NCBI GenBank assembly: GCA_903892415.1
Contig: CAITIQ010000173.1
Location: 1-64,000, forward strand
From: an uncultured delta proteobacterium
GTDB taxonomy: Bacteria > Myxococcota_A > Polyangia > Polyangiales > Polyangiaceae
DNA length: 64,000 nt
Reading direction: 5' to 3'
Shown here piece by piece: positions 9,583 through 18,591 of this stretch. A program made the position numbers and the translations under genes. Numbering within the stretch: position 1 is the first letter of the stretch; every line of letters begins with the position of its first letter. The notes under the pieces were generated by a model. It saw nothing but the letters and a program-made list of their open reading frames with translations. It ran no database searches and was not told the DNA's origin.

Positions 9583-11808
9583 TCAGCGAGGTTCCACCGG
9601 CTTGGCCTGGGTTGCAAGCCTCACGGTGGATCGGCCAAAAGGCACACCGGGGAGCAGCAACGCCCCATCACTGCTGCTGACCACCGGCAGCGCGAGCCCC
9701 GACGGTAACAACAACGAGAGGCCGATGGGCCCCGTCTGGCCGGTGACCGAAATTTGCGTGAGCGCCGCGAGCCCAGCCTCAACGCCGATGAAGTCGGAGA
9801 GCGACGTGTTCTGCGAACTCGAGCGGGCCAGCGCGCGCACGCGGCTGTCGGGATCGAGCGTGGCAGCGACCCGCAGCACCGGCTTGCCTTGAACCTCCTT
9901 GCGAGCTCGCAGCGCGCTCACGATCGCCGCGCGTACGATCGGCTCCTCCTCGGTGCCATAGGCTTGGGCCAGCCACGAACTAGCGGCCTTCACCTGGGAG
10001 TTGCGCAACCCGAAGGCGACGCTCGCGCGAATCGAAGGGTCGCCGCTGGCGAGCAGCACGCGAAGGCGCTCGCGGTCCGCTTCCCCGATGCGCGCGCCCA
10101 GCGCGCTGGCCGCGAGCGAGGCCAGTGCACCGCCGTTTTCGGCTAGGCGGAAGAGCGTGAGCAACGGTACTTCAGCGCCGCCCTCAAGCAGCGCGACGCC
10201 AGCGGCCAAATGTCGAAGCGAGGGCGCTTCCGGATCCACCGAGGAGAACAGCTGCGCCAGCGCCGCGCGATCTTCTGGTCCGCTCACCAGCGCGCCCCGC
10301 GCCGCACCGAACAGCGCTGCGTCTGCGGCTTGCGTGACCAGCACGTCGCGCAGCGGGTGGAGCTTCAAAGCCACGAGGCCCAACGCGCCGAGTTCAATGT
10401 CCTCGGGGAACTTCGAGCGAAGCGCGCGCTCGAGCAAGTCCGGCAAGCCGTCTGCGGCTTCACCCCGCGCGATCCCTTGCATCACCGCGGCTCGCAGCCA
10501 TGAGCGCCCTTCGGCGTCGAAGGAGGTTGCGTCTTGCATGCGTTGCAGCGCGGCCTCGATCGCTCCTTCGGCCTCAGGCTTGGCGGAACTCGCGAGCGCG
10601 CTGATTGCCGCAGGGCCAACGACCGGATCGAGCACGGCGCTCGTCACCGACTCGAAGCAGCCACAACGTGCGGCCGCCATGGTGCGGCGCACTTGCTCGC
10701 CCGCTGTGAGGTCCTTCAGCTGCGCGAGGCTCTTGCACAGGCTCGGGGATGCAACGTTGCCCGCGAGCTCGAGCGCTCGGCTGCGCACCTCGGCTTGCGA
10801 CAGCGCGGCTTTGACGAAGCGTGCGGCCTCCGCGTCACCCGCGAGGTCGAGCGCCTCCGCGGCGGCCAAAACCAAGCGCGGATCGGAGGTCTCTTCCCAG
10901 CCGTGAACGTTGCTGAGCGAGATGCCGTCCCCCAGCTTGGCCAGCGCGATAGCCGCTGCCGCGCGTTGTGCGCGATCGGTGCGGTCCAACTCCAGACGCA
11001 GCGCCGGAATGCTGCGTACATCTCCGAGATCCCCGAGAAAGGCGACCACCGTGGGGTTTAGCGAGCGGGAAGTAGGACCGAGCTCGAGGTTGCAATCTTC
11101 GCCCTCGCAGCTGGGTTCGGCGTCGAGCCGCGGCTTCGTCGGTTTGTCCGGCTTCGCAGCCTTCTCCGTTTTTGCTTCGAGCACCACGGCCGCAGGCGCT
11201 TTGCTCGCCTCTGACTCGTTCTCCTCGAACAGCAGGCCGGTGAGCCTTCGCGGCGGATAGGCGAGCAACGCTAGCCGAGCCGGGTCTCCCGCAGCCCCGC
11301 GAAGCAGCGCCGCCGAGATCAGCAAACGCAGCGCTGGCTCGTCCCCGCGCGCTGCGAGTGCCAGCGCGGCCGTCTCACGAACCATGGTGGCGAGCGAGTT
11401 CGCGCTGTCGCGTTTGCCGCCGGCATCCAGCATTTCACGCGCCAAATAAGCGCGGACTTCCTCGCGCTCAGCGAAGGCCGCGAGGCCGCGCACCAAACGC
11501 AGTCGACCAGCGCTGTCACGTGATAGCGGGCTGCCCGCTTCGAGCGCCTCGAGCAGCGCGTTGATCGCCTCGGGCGTACCAACCGTGACCAAACGGTCAA
11601 CCGCACGATGCCGTTCGCTCGCGTTGAGTGAGAACAGCCCGGCTCGCCCTTCCTCCAGACCGAACTGCTCGGAGAGCGATCCCGGCGTTGCCACCGGCTC
11701 CGCTGTCATCAATTGAGCGTGCGCTTCTGCCGCGGGGAGCGCCAAAAGCAGCGCATAGGTCGCCGTTCGAAGCGTCTTCCAGCTCGGACTCGCGCTCGGC
11801 ATCTTCAT
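9583..11808 (-). CDS. Exported HEAT-repeat protein
   Basis: Start placed at 11808 (AGAGG upstream), which gives a signal peptide ending AEAHA; the longest frame would run 155 codons further and overlap the divergent gene. The 741-residue mature protein is built from Ala/Leu-rich helical pairs typical of HEAT or PBS-lyase-like repeats, for example RSIPALRLELDRTDRAQRAA and AALALAARGDEPALRLL, broken by a charged Lys/Pro/Glu insert near residues 225-255. The C-terminal region (about 675-741) looks like a small beta domain. Such solenoids bind proteins; the partner is unknown. First gene of a three-gene minus-strand operon with xseB and the CinA-like gene. Confidence 0.8.
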   Translation of the reverse strand: MKMPSASPSWKTLRTATYALLLALPAAEAHAQLMTAEPVATPGSLSEQFGLEEGRAGLFSLNASERHRAVDRLVTVGTPEAINALLEALEAGSPLSRDSAGRLRLVRGLAAFAEREEVRAYLAREMLDAGGKRDSANSLATMVRETAALALAARGDEPALRLLISAALLRGAAGDPARLALLAYPPRRLTGLLFEENESEASKAPAAVVLEAKTEKAAKPDKPTKPRLDAEPSCEGEDCNLELGPTSRSLNPTVVAFLGDLGDVRSIPALRLELDRTDRAQRAAAAIALAKLGDGISLSNVHGWEETSDPRLVLAAAEALDLAGDAEAARFVKAALSQAEVRSRALELAGNVASPSLCKSLAQLKDLTAGEQVRRTMAAARCGCFESVTSAVLDPVVGPAAISALASSAKPEAEGAIEAALQRMQDATSFDAEGRSWLRAAVMQGIARGEAADGLPDLLERALRSKFPEDIELGALGLVALKLHPLRDVLVTQAADAALFGAARGALVSGPEDRAALAQLFSSVDPEAPSLRHLAAGVALLEGGAEVPLLTLFRLAENGGALASLAASALGARIGEADRERLRVLLASGDPSIRASVAFGLRNSQVKAASSWLAQAYGTEEEPIVRAAIVSALRARKEVQGKPVLRVAATLDPDSRVRALARSSSQNTSLSDFIGVEAGLAALTQISVTGQTGPIGLSLLLPSGLALPVVSSSDGALLLPGVPFGRSTVRLATQAKPVEPR

Positions 11809-11925
11809 GACCTCTACAGCGCTCTTGCGGTCCCGTCGAGCAGCGAGGGTGGGCGAACGAAGATCGCAGAAAGGAAGCACAATTCTGGCTCCCCGGCAGC
11901 GCGTGAGTCCGCTAGGTTGCGCCGC

Positions 11926-13818
11926 ATGATGCTGCCGAAAGTTGCGGAACGTATGGTCACATATGCCGCGAAGGGTGTGTGGTCGGCGCTTCAGCTCGCG
12001 AACGAGTACTCGAGCAAGCCGGCGCCCTTCCACCCGAAGTGGAGCGATAAACCCATCCCTCGCGGCTCCGCGAGGACCAAGCCACCGCTCGGATGGCCGC
12101 GGCACACAGACAGCTTGTGCCCCGTGTGCGTGAAGGAAGCGCGCACCGCCATCCTGCGTGGAGACGAGGACATCGCTCATCTCATCCACGACAAGCCGGG
12201 CGAGATCCGCGCGCTGATTCACGAGAAAGATGGCAAGCTCGTGATGGAGAAGACGTGCCCGCAGCACGGTCACTTCGAAGACGTGATGGCCATCGACACG
12301 AAGTTCTTCGAGCGACTCGAGAGCCTATTCCCCGGTCGTGACGTGACGATCGCGGCAGACGCATTGCATGATCACGGCTCGAGCTCGATCAAATACGGCC
12401 GCGGCGGCGTGCTCACGGTGGACCTGACCAACCGTTGCAACATGATGTGCGACCCCTGCTTCATGGACGCCAATCAGGTCGGCTACGTGCATGAGTTGAG
12501 CTGGGAGGAGATCCAGAAGATCCTCGACGACGCCATCAGCGTGAAGCCGCGCCGGCAGATGTCGATTCAGTTCTCAGGCGGCGAGCCGACGCTCAGTCCG
12601 CACTTCCTCGACGCCATTCGTTATGCGCGCAAGCTCGGCTACTTCGCTGTGCAATGCGCCAGCAACGGGCTGCGTTTTGCCGAGGAACCCGGCTTTGCCG
12701 CGCAGGCCAAAGAGGCTGGCTTGCGCATGGTGTACCTGCAGTTCGACGGCGTGACCAACGAGGCCAACTCGCATCGCAAGATCAAGAATCTCTACGACGT
12801 GAAGCTGCGCGCGATTGAAGAGTGCGCCAAGGTCGGCATTGACGTGATCTTGGTGGTGACGATCGTCAACGGGGTCAACGACGATCAGGTCGGGCCGATC
12901 GTCCAGTTCGCCGTGGATAACGCCGACAAGATCACGGTGGTGAGCTTTCAGCCGGTGAGCTTTACCGGCCGCGACGAAGACGTCGACACCGAGACGCGCA
13001 TGAAGCAGCGCTACACGCTCAGCCACCTCGCGCACGACGTGGCGAAGCAGGCCAAGGTTACCCAGCCGATGCGCGATTGGTTCCCGCTGTCAGCGCTCTC
13101 GCCCTTCGGGGACGTGTGCGACCTGATGGACGGTCCGGACCGCGCCTTCGGTCAGCTCAAATGCGGCTGCCACCCCAACTGCGGTATCGGCACCGTGCTG
13201 TTCGTGAACAAGCGCACCAAGCAGATGGTGCCGCTCGTGGAGTTCCTCAACCTCGAGGGCATCCTCCAGGACATGCGCGCCATCTTCGATGCTGGGCGCA
13301 GCAAGAAGCTAACCGTGGCTCAGCTCGTGGCCTCGGTGTTGCGCCACTACAACGCTGACAAGGCTCCCCCCGGCTTCACGGTCGAGACGCTGATCAAGCA
13401 GTTCATGAGCCAGATGGGCGCGCGCCACAAAGAGAACGACGCCGCTGAGTTCGAGTGGCGCGTGCTGTTCGTCGCGGGCATGTGGTTCCAAGACCTCTTC
13501 AACTACGATTTCCGCCGCACCGAGATGTGCATCATCCCGTACGGAACGCAGCTCGGAGAAATCTCCTTCTGCGCCTACAACACCGGCGCGGGCTGGCGGA
13601 ACGTGATTGAGAAGATGAAGGCCAACGCGACGGTGGCCGAGTGGTACGCCCGCTACGGCAGGCACCCGGTTCACGCCAAAGATCGTGACCTGCCGCTGCC
13701 CGAGTTCGACAACCCGATCACGGTGAAAGAGCATGAACTCGCGCTCAAAGAGCGCGCAGCTCCCGCGCCCCCGCCCAAGCGCAAGAAGCTCAAACACCTG
13801 CCGGTGATTGCATCCTAG
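11926..13818 (+). CDS. Radical SAM protein resembling tetraether synthase (Tes/MJ0619 type)
   Basis: A 630-residue enzyme starting at 11926. The radical SAM cluster motif is CNMMCDPC (Cys171, Cys175, Cys178), followed by SGGEP (SAM amino-group binding, near 217-221). Upstream, CPVC (65, 68) and CPQHG (Cys111, His114) form a rubredoxin-like metal site; downstream near residue 411, CGCHPNCG supplies cysteines for an auxiliary cluster. This N-terminal zinc/rubredoxin element plus extra cysteines is the layout of the archaeal MJ0619 family, which joins lipid tails into membrane-spanning tetraethers; related bacterial proteins are proposed to make membrane-spanning lipids. Substrate here is inferred only. 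A Pro/Lys-rich tail ends the protein. Confidence 0.82.
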   Translation: MMLPKVAERMVTYAAKGVWSALQLANEYSSKPAPFHPKWSDKPIPRGSARTKPPLGWPRHTDSLCPVCVKEARTAILRGDEDIAHLIHDKPGEIRALIHEKDGKLVMEKTCPQHGHFEDVMAIDTKFFERLESLFPGRDVTIAADALHDHGSSSIKYGRGGVLTVDLTNRCNMMCDPCFMDANQVGYVHELSWEEIQKILDDAISVKPRRQMSIQFSGGEPTLSPHFLDAIRYARKLGYFAVQCASNGLRFAEEPGFAAQAKEAGLRMVYLQFDGVTNEANSHRKIKNLYDVKLRAIEECAKVGIDVILVVTIVNGVNDDQVGPIVQFAVDNADKITVVSFQPVSFTGRDEDVDTETRMKQRYTLSHLAHDVAKQAKVTQPMRDWFPLSALSPFGDVCDLMDGPDRAFGQLKCGCHPNCGIGTVLFVNKRTKQMVPLVEFLNLEGILQDMRAIFDAGRSKKLTVAQLVASVLRHYNADKAPPGFTVETLIKQFMSQMGARHKENDAAEFEWRVLFVAGMWFQDLFNYDFRRTEMCIIPYGTQLGEISFCAYNTGAGWRNVIEKMKANATVAEWYARYGRHPVHAKDRDLPLPEFDNPITVKEHELALKERAAPAPPPKRKKLKHLPVIAS

Positions 13819-13844
13819 CCAGAGTGCTTCACCCTGACGGTTGA

Positions 13845-14336
13845 ATGACGGGTGCGCCTTGGAAGTGGCTGGTGGTTGCGGCGCTGTCTGCAACCCCAGC
13901 CTTGCTAGCAGGGCAGGCCGCCGGCGTCGCGCTTGGCCTCTATTGGGAATTGCCGCTCGCAGGCATCCTCGTCACGGCGGCGGTCAGCGGTTTCCTCGAG
14001 GCGTTAGCGGTCATTCGGCTGGCGCAATGGGGCGAAACCCGGCCGCGCATCGCGCGCTGGCTCGAGCATCGGCGCACCCCTCGTGCGCTTTCGTGGGCCC
14101 AGCGGTTTGGACCGTGGGGCGGGCTGCTCTTGGGCGGAGCGACGGTGGGCCAAGAGCCGATCATCTTCGCCCTGATCTGGCTGCGAGTGGAGCCGCGCCG
14201 CTTGCTCCTGCCGCTGGCCTTCGCCAATGCGCTTTATACCGCGGTTGGTTATTACCTAGTAAAAGCCGGCTGGGCCGAGTTCGCCACGCTGGCTCAGCTT
14301 TGGGAGGACCTCAAGTTGCTGTGGTCGCTGCAGTAG
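13845..14336 (+). CDS. Small multi-pass membrane protein
   Basis: A 163-residue hydrophobic protein with about four predicted membrane helices (near residues 8-30, 36-58, 88-112 and 118-138) separated by basic loops such as RARWLEHRRTPR-like segments. I do not recognise a family. It starts 26 bp after the radical SAM gene and may be co-transcribed with it; if that enzyme works on membrane lipids, an integral membrane partner would fit, but this is speculation. Another frame across the same bases is open but lacks a plausible protein composition. Confidence 0.7.
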   Translation: MTGAPWKWLVVAALSATPALLAGQAAGVALGLYWELPLAGILVTAAVSGFLEALAVIRLAQWGETRPRIARWLEHRRTPRALSWAQRFGPWGGLLLGGATVGQEPIIFALIWLRVEPRRLLLPLAFANALYTAVGYYLVKAGWAEFATLAQLWEDLKLLWSLQ

Positions 14337-14348
14337 CGGCCGACGGTT

Positions 14349-15455
14349 CTACGGCACCACCACGATGGCTAGCACCGTATCCCCGGAGAAGGTGGCGCCG
14401 ACGAGCGCGCCTGTTTGTGCGGTTTGGTTGACGGCTGCGGCGATGCCAAATTCGACTAGGCCGGGCCCAGCGTTGGTCTGCACAAACTCGGGCGAGAGCA
14501 ATAGGTGCGTCTGCCCCCCAGAGGGCGGGTAACCGCCTACTTCGGTACTGAGGTAAGAACCCGATTGTGTGATAGCGGCTACGCCGGTCTCGAAGCGATT
14601 GCCACACTGATTCGAGGTCGCTGCCGGGGACATCTCGAGCTGCGACAAAACCTGAAGTTTGCTCGGTTGGTCGAGCTCCAAGCTAGCGGTCAGCACCTCG
14701 CTGAAGGAGGTCTCCATGCTCAGCGGCATGCTGCTGCCATCCCCAAAGAGCTCCCATATGCGCTTAAAATAGCTCTCCGCTACGATGCTGCGATTGCGAC
14801 ACTCCGGCTGCGGGTCTTCTACCCAGACCTCCAGCGTGGAGTCGGCGGCCACGTTGACTACGCCGTTCTGGCAGTCGCTACTGCGATATTGCGACATGGT
14901 AACGGTGATATGATCGTTGCTGGCGGAAAGGTCGCCATAGCCCAGCATGCGGCGGGTGAGCTGCTCGCCGGGGCAGAGGTCTTCGCCTGCAGCGAAGTTG
15001 ATGCGCTCAGGAAACGATGGGTCCCCGACCTCGAGCGAACTCGACCAACCGTGAACGCCAGCCTCGCTCGCGCCAGCTCCAAACAGGTTTAGATTGAGCC
15101 GGACGAGGGTATGCCCTTGGTCGGGTACGACCTGGTCGAAGACGAGTGTGGGCTCGTTGCCGGGCACGCAAGCAAGGCTCAGCGTTTGGTTCAGCGGAAA
15201 GACATAGTAGCGAACTGGCTGGCAACCGGGCTGCCCTCCGCCAGCGCCGCCGCTGGGCTCTCCACCGCCGCTGGCCTGGCCTGCTGCGCCACCGGAGCTC
15301 TGGCCGCCACCTTCGAGTACGCCCCCAGCGCCGCCCTCCGCGCCTCCAGCGCTATTGGCGCCGCCGGTTCCCGCGTCAGTGCTTGCTCCAGCGCCGCCCT
15401 CGGGAGCGCCGCAGCTAAGTAGCATTGCCGACCAGAGAATGTGCCGCGAACGCAT
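14349..15455 (-). CDS. Lipoprotein with Gly-rich linker, unknown function
   Basis: A 368-residue predicted lipoprotein: lipobox MLLSC near residue 15, then a long Gly/Ala/Ser linker to about residue 75. The exported domain is beta-rich with scattered cysteines (CQPVRYYVF, LACVPG, DLCPGEQL, SSDCQNG, PECRNRS, SNQCGN), which probably form disulfides. No family recognised. Converges with the small membrane-protein gene, 12 bp apart. Confidence 0.72.
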   Translation of the reverse strand: MRSRHILWSAMLLSCGAPEGGAGASTDAGTGGANSAGGAEGGAGGVLEGGGQSSGGAAGQASGGGEPSGGAGGGQPGCQPVRYYVFPLNQTLSLACVPGNEPTLVFDQVVPDQGHTLVRLNLNLFGAGASEAGVHGWSSSLEVGDPSFPERINFAAGEDLCPGEQLTRRMLGYGDLSASNDHITVTMSQYRSSDCQNGVVNVAADSTLEVWVEDPQPECRNRSIVAESYFKRIWELFGDGSSMPLSMETSFSEVLTASLELDQPSKLQVLSQLEMSPAATSNQCGNRFETGVAAITQSGSYLSTEVGGYPPSGGQTHLLLSPEFVQTNAGPGLVEFGIAAAVNQTAQTGALVGATFSGDTVLAIVVVP

Positions 15456-15496
15456 GCTGGGAGCCTAGTACCCCCGGCCCGAAGTTCGTATCCGGA

Positions 15497-18418
15497 TCAC
15501 TTGCTAGCCAATGCGAAAATTTTATCGCGCATTCCGGGTTCCGCGTGCTCGAGCGCGCGCTCGACCTCTTTGCGCAGCTCCGCCGCCTGCTCCTGGCGGT
15601 TCGTTTGCTGGTAAAGCGCTGCGAGTTTGAGCCGGGCGATCAACTTGTCCAGCGCGGCTACGTCGAAGGCCGTGGGCGTCATCGCTAGCTTGTATTGCTG
15701 CTCGAGCTGCTCTTTCGTCGCCTTCTCGGCTGCGAGCAGATCGGCGTATTCGAGCGCGTTGACGATGCGGGCGCGGGTCCACACGTTGCTGCGGCTGCTC
15801 AAGATCGCGAGCGCCTTTTTATCGCCATAAGCGGCGCGTAACAGCGGAATCACATAGAAGGCGTCGGTCTCCATTTTTGAGGCGACCACCTCGTCTGCGG
15901 CTTTGATGAGCTCCGGCTTGCTGGCCTTGCTCGCCATCAACAGACTAGCGCCCAGGCGGGTCTTCACCCAGGCGGGCAGGGCTGCGTCCTCCGCAGTGAC
16001 CTCGCGCAGGAACGTCAATAGCTTTGGGTCGACCGGCTCGCCCAACGTACGGTTCAGCCGAAATAGGGCGATGCCGCGTTGCACTGCCGCACGCGGGTCC
16101 TGCAGATCGCGCAGGCGCGTCATATCGGCGTCCAGCGCAACGCGCGCCGCGCCGATGCGACCGCTTTGCAGCTGAGCTGCGATCACCAGGGCCATGGCCG
16201 CGGAGCGCACCGCCTCGCGACCGTCTGCCAGCGCCGGTTGGGCGAGCTCGCGCGCTCGCTCTGGATCGAGCGAGGCCAGCGCGAACTCAGCGCCGGCCAT
16301 CCGGCTGGCGAAGATCGTGTCGCCCGTTCCGTAGACCGCGGTACAGAGGGCCAGCTGCTCTTTGGCCTCGGCCAGCTTGCTGTCGTGCAAGTAGTCGTCG
16401 AAGCGCGCGCCAAGACAGCCCTTCTCCGGCAAGATCTCCGCCAGCCGAGTCAGGTACTTTTGGTTGCGGGCGGCATCCCGTTGCGGCGAGCCGTTCACGG
16501 CGTTGTTGAGCGGCAGCACCGCATAGGTTGGAAAGCGCTGGGCTACGCCGTCCACCACGCCAAAGCCCTCATCCGGCGCTGTTTGTAGCACCACGGCGCC
16601 GTAGAGCCCGCTGACGTCGGGATCATCGACGGCCTCCAGCGAGGCCTGCCGAAAGAGCCGAATGGCTTCGTCGTATTTGGCGCTATCACCGATCAAGAGC
16701 GCTAGCCCACGCAGCGCCTTGGCGCGATGGGGCGGTAGGCGGTCGAGCGTCTCGAGCACCTTCTTGCAGGCTTCCACCGAGGTCTTGCCGCCGCGCGCCT
16801 CGACCAGGCAGGCCATCGCGTGGGACCACGGTGAGGAGCTCTCGTTCGCGACCAGCTCACGCACCGCAAGCAAAGGGTCTTCGAGATCGCCAACCAGCAG
16901 CTTGCGCCAGGTGCGCTCGATGCGGCGCGCCGACTCGTCGTTGTCGGCGCCCCAAGCCTTGCGTTCGGCCTCGCTCAGCGCGCGCGGCGCGATGGTCGGT
17001 GCGAGCTTGTTGACGGCGGCGATCATGGCGTCGAAGGGCGAAGGCCCGCTGCCTTCCGCTGCGCGACCTTCGACCTTGATGGTCACGACGTTGGGCGAGC
17101 CTGTGCGTAGCTGCACCTCGACGGGAGTGAAGGCGGCGAGATCGGTCTTGGGGCCGCGCGCGCCTTCGTGGCCCCAAGGCAGGCCGGTCTCGATGCCGAG
17201 CCGCGAGCAGGCGCCGATGCCGATCACCGCGGCCAACGGGCCAGCGCTCACGGTGGGCTCGAGCGTCGCCGGCTGACAGCGGAAACCGCTCAGCACCACG
17301 GGCGGGCTCCCCGTCTGCGCCGAGCTGCTGGCCTTCGCCGAGGTCGGGCTGAAGTCGAAGACGAGCCGGCCAGAGCCCGTAGCAACGCCGATGATGATCG
17401 CCACGATGATCAGCGTGCCGAGCCCGGCGGCGATCCAAAAGAAGATGCGGGCGGCGCCGCGCGCGGTGCGTACGGCGGTGCTCTGGTGCGAGCGGGTGAG
17501 CTGTGGCTGGGTTTTGCCGCCCTCGCTCAGTGAGGTCTTCTCGCTGACACGCTCGGCGTGCGGCTCGAGCGCTTGCGCGGCCTCGGAGAGCGAGCTGAAG
17601 CGCTCGGCGGAGGCTTTGCTGAGCGCACGCATGACGGCTGCTGCGACCTCGGCGGGCAGTCCCGGGGCCTTGCTGGCCAGGTCCGGGATGGGCGAGCTCA
17701 GGAGCTTCGACACCAGCGAGAGCCCTTGGTCCTGGGCGAACGGCGCTTCTCCGGCCAAAAGCTCATAGGCCGTCATGCCCCAGGAGAACTGATCGCTGCG
17801 TGCATCGAGCGGCTCGCCGCGCAGCTGTTCCGGTGAGGCGTAACGCGGCGTGCCCACGAAGGCGCCGCGCGCCGTGAGCGAAGGCTCGTTCGCCTTGGGG
17901 AGCTCGGTCGGGGCGCTGGCATCGAACGGTTGCGCGCTGCGTTTGGCGACGCCGAAGTCGAGCACTTTGACCCGGCCGTCCCGGCGCACCATCACGTTGT
18001 CGGGCTTGATGTCGCGGTGGATCAGCCCGGCCGCCTCGGCTGCCGCGAGCGCCCGCGCGACGTCGGCCAGCCAACCGATTTTGACCGCGAGCGAGGTGGT
18101 CGCGTCGCCGACGAAGCTGCGCAGCGAGCTGCCGCGCACGAGTTCCATGGCGATGTAGGCCTGCTCCGCGGGGCCGCCTTCATCAGTCAGGCCGGCGTCG
18201 AAGACCGTGACCACGTTGGGATGCTCGAAGGCCGCTGCCGCGCGCGCCTCGCGCAACATGCGCAGCCGGGCCTCGGCGTCACCGTCGGCGGGGAGCAGTT
18301 TGAGCGCCACGCGCCGCTCCAGTACCTTGTCTTCGGCCTCGTAAACCTCCCCCATACCGCCACGACCGAGCAGTGAGTGGAGGGTGTAGCGGGCGACGCT
18401 GTCCCCCGGAGATCGCAT
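15497..18418 (-). CDS. Transmembrane Ser/Thr protein kinase with TPR-like sensor
   Basis: A 973-residue eukaryote-like kinase. The cytoplasmic kinase domain (about 10-275) has GRGGMGEVYEAE (glycine loop), Lys40 in ALKLL, HRDIKPDN (catalytic loop), DFGVAK and YASPEQL. One transmembrane helix lies near residues 330-352. The large exported part begins with a domain containing paired cysteines (GFRCQPATLEP, GACSRLG) and continues as helical, TPR-like repeats to the end, suited to binding a protein or peptide ligand. All catalytic residues look intact. A hairpin at 18421-18445 sits directly in front of the start codon. Confidence 0.92.
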   Translation of the reverse strand: MRSPGDSVARYTLHSLLGRGGMGEVYEAEDKVLERRVALKLLPADGDAEARLRMLREARAAAAFEHPNVVTVFDAGLTDEGGPAEQAYIAMELVRGSSLRSFVGDATTSLAVKIGWLADVARALAAAEAAGLIHRDIKPDNVMVRRDGRVKVLDFGVAKRSAQPFDASAPTELPKANEPSLTARGAFVGTPRYASPEQLRGEPLDARSDQFSWGMTAYELLAGEAPFAQDQGLSLVSKLLSSPIPDLASKAPGLPAEVAAAVMRALSKASAERFSSLSEAAQALEPHAERVSEKTSLSEGGKTQPQLTRSHQSTAVRTARGAARIFFWIAAGLGTLIIVAIIIGVATGSGRLVFDFSPTSAKASSSAQTGSPPVVLSGFRCQPATLEPTVSAGPLAAVIGIGACSRLGIETGLPWGHEGARGPKTDLAAFTPVEVQLRTGSPNVVTIKVEGRAAEGSGPSPFDAMIAAVNKLAPTIAPRALSEAERKAWGADNDESARRIERTWRKLLVGDLEDPLLAVRELVANESSSPWSHAMACLVEARGGKTSVEACKKVLETLDRLPPHRAKALRGLALLIGDSAKYDEAIRLFRQASLEAVDDPDVSGLYGAVVLQTAPDEGFGVVDGVAQRFPTYAVLPLNNAVNGSPQRDAARNQKYLTRLAEILPEKGCLGARFDDYLHDSKLAEAKEQLALCTAVYGTGDTIFASRMAGAEFALASLDPERARELAQPALADGREAVRSAAMALVIAAQLQSGRIGAARVALDADMTRLRDLQDPRAAVQRGIALFRLNRTLGEPVDPKLLTFLREVTAEDAALPAWVKTRLGASLLMASKASKPELIKAADEVVASKMETDAFYVIPLLRAAYGDKKALAILSSRSNVWTRARIVNALEYADLLAAEKATKEQLEQQYKLAMTPTAFDVAALDKLIARLKLAALYQQTNRQEQAAELRKEVERALEHAEPGMRDKIFALASK

Positions 18419-18420
18419 AC

Positions 18421-18445
18421 AACGCCCGCTTAGCGCGGGTGCGTT
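18421..18445 (-). promoter_or_regulatory. Hairpin abutting the kinase start codon
   Basis: An inverted repeat (AACGC with GCGTT outside, CCGC with GCGG inside) ends 2 bp upstream of the kinase ATG on the minus strand. Such a stem would cover the ribosome entry region, and no clear Shine-Dalgarno sequence is visible. Translational control is possible. Confidence 0.3.
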
Positions 18446-18591
18446 GCGAGGGCATCAGTTTATCGCGCAGCCGAGAGCTCTAGCGAGTTGGCGCCCGCCA
18501 CCTTGTTTTGGGCGTTCGCCAGCCAAGAACCCCCGTTTTTAGCTTAGAAGGGCCGGCTCGGCGCGGGCATGAAAGCTGCGAACGCGCTTGC

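Noticed and set aside
13841..14431. 196-codon frame overlapping the small membrane protein
   Set aside because: Same strand but different frame; low-quality Arg-rich composition, and the 13845 frame has coherent membrane helices.
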